Assembly: GCA_900548255.1 (NCBI GenBank)
Contig: URKH01000034.1
Span: 1 to 21,492 of the forward strand
Direction: 5' to 3'
Length of the DNA stretch: 21,492 nt
From: an uncultured Collinsella sp.
GTDB lineage: Bacteria; Actinomycetota; Coriobacteriia; Coriobacteriales; Coriobacteriaceae
Below the pieces are notes generated by a model that had not been told where the DNA came from, searched no databases, and was given only the letters and a program-made list of their open reading frames with translations. Made by a program: the position numbers and the translations under genes. This document shows positions 21,405 to 21,492 of the stretch, in pieces; positions within the stretch are counted from its first letter, which is position 1; each line of letters starts with the position of its first letter.

Positions 21405-21492
21405 GGATTTGCTGTATGTGGTGTATCGTTTTATCAAGGTTGATTTTCAATCTCAACGCAACAGCCTGAACGGGCCCCGCGTTTCCGCAGCT
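21405..21492. other. Window end, no feature seen
   Basis: The last 88 bases follow the YitT stop codon. No terminator with a convincing stem and no gene start are visible before the window ends. Confidence 0.5.

Overview
The window looks like chromosomal DNA from a high-GC actinobacterium of the Coriobacteriia, most likely Collinsella or a close relative. This rests on the GC-rich coding style, strong AAAGGAGG-type ribosome binding sites, TTG/GTG starts, the mannose-family PTS and the small palindromic intergenic repeats. No rRNA or tRNA is present to settle it. Eighteen protein genes are supported; all but one are on the + strand.

Positions 1-11,420 are a mostly housekeeping stretch. In order they hold a terminator from an upstream gene, a small single-pass membrane protein, an orphan helix-turn-helix protein, rmuC, an ABC exporter half-transporter, endonuclease III (nth) with an apparent 5' frameshift, mfd, a PAP2 phosphatase and a threonine-aldolase-like PLP enzyme. 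A GNAT acetyltransferase of the phosphinothricin/methionine-sulfoximine type follows at 11,437-12,018.

Positions 12,054-19,322 are an accessory catabolic island. A GntR/UTRA repressor on the - strand diverges from an SIS-domain sugar-phosphate deglycase/isomerase-like gene. An EamA/DMT permease, a fused mannose-type EIIA-EIIB, EIIC, EIID and a second SIS protein follow, and a strong terminator closes the island. The gene set resembles Amadori-product loci (gfr/frl type). In the proposed model the PTS imports and phosphorylates a glycated amino acid, the SIS enzymes split it into hexose-6-phosphate and amine, and the permease could export the amine. The exact substrate is inferred. Related A/T-rich motifs before gntR, the first SIS gene, the permease and the PTS genes suggest a common regulon. 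PTS and SIS codon use suggests high expression.

Positions 19,414-21,404 carry a HAD phosphatase and a YitT-family membrane protein, separated by a 123-bp palindromic element.

The accessory part is dotted with palindromic intergenic elements. Four of them have unrelated arms but share a CYRTCCC-like loop core. They, and the shared operator-like motifs, are the least explained parts of the window.
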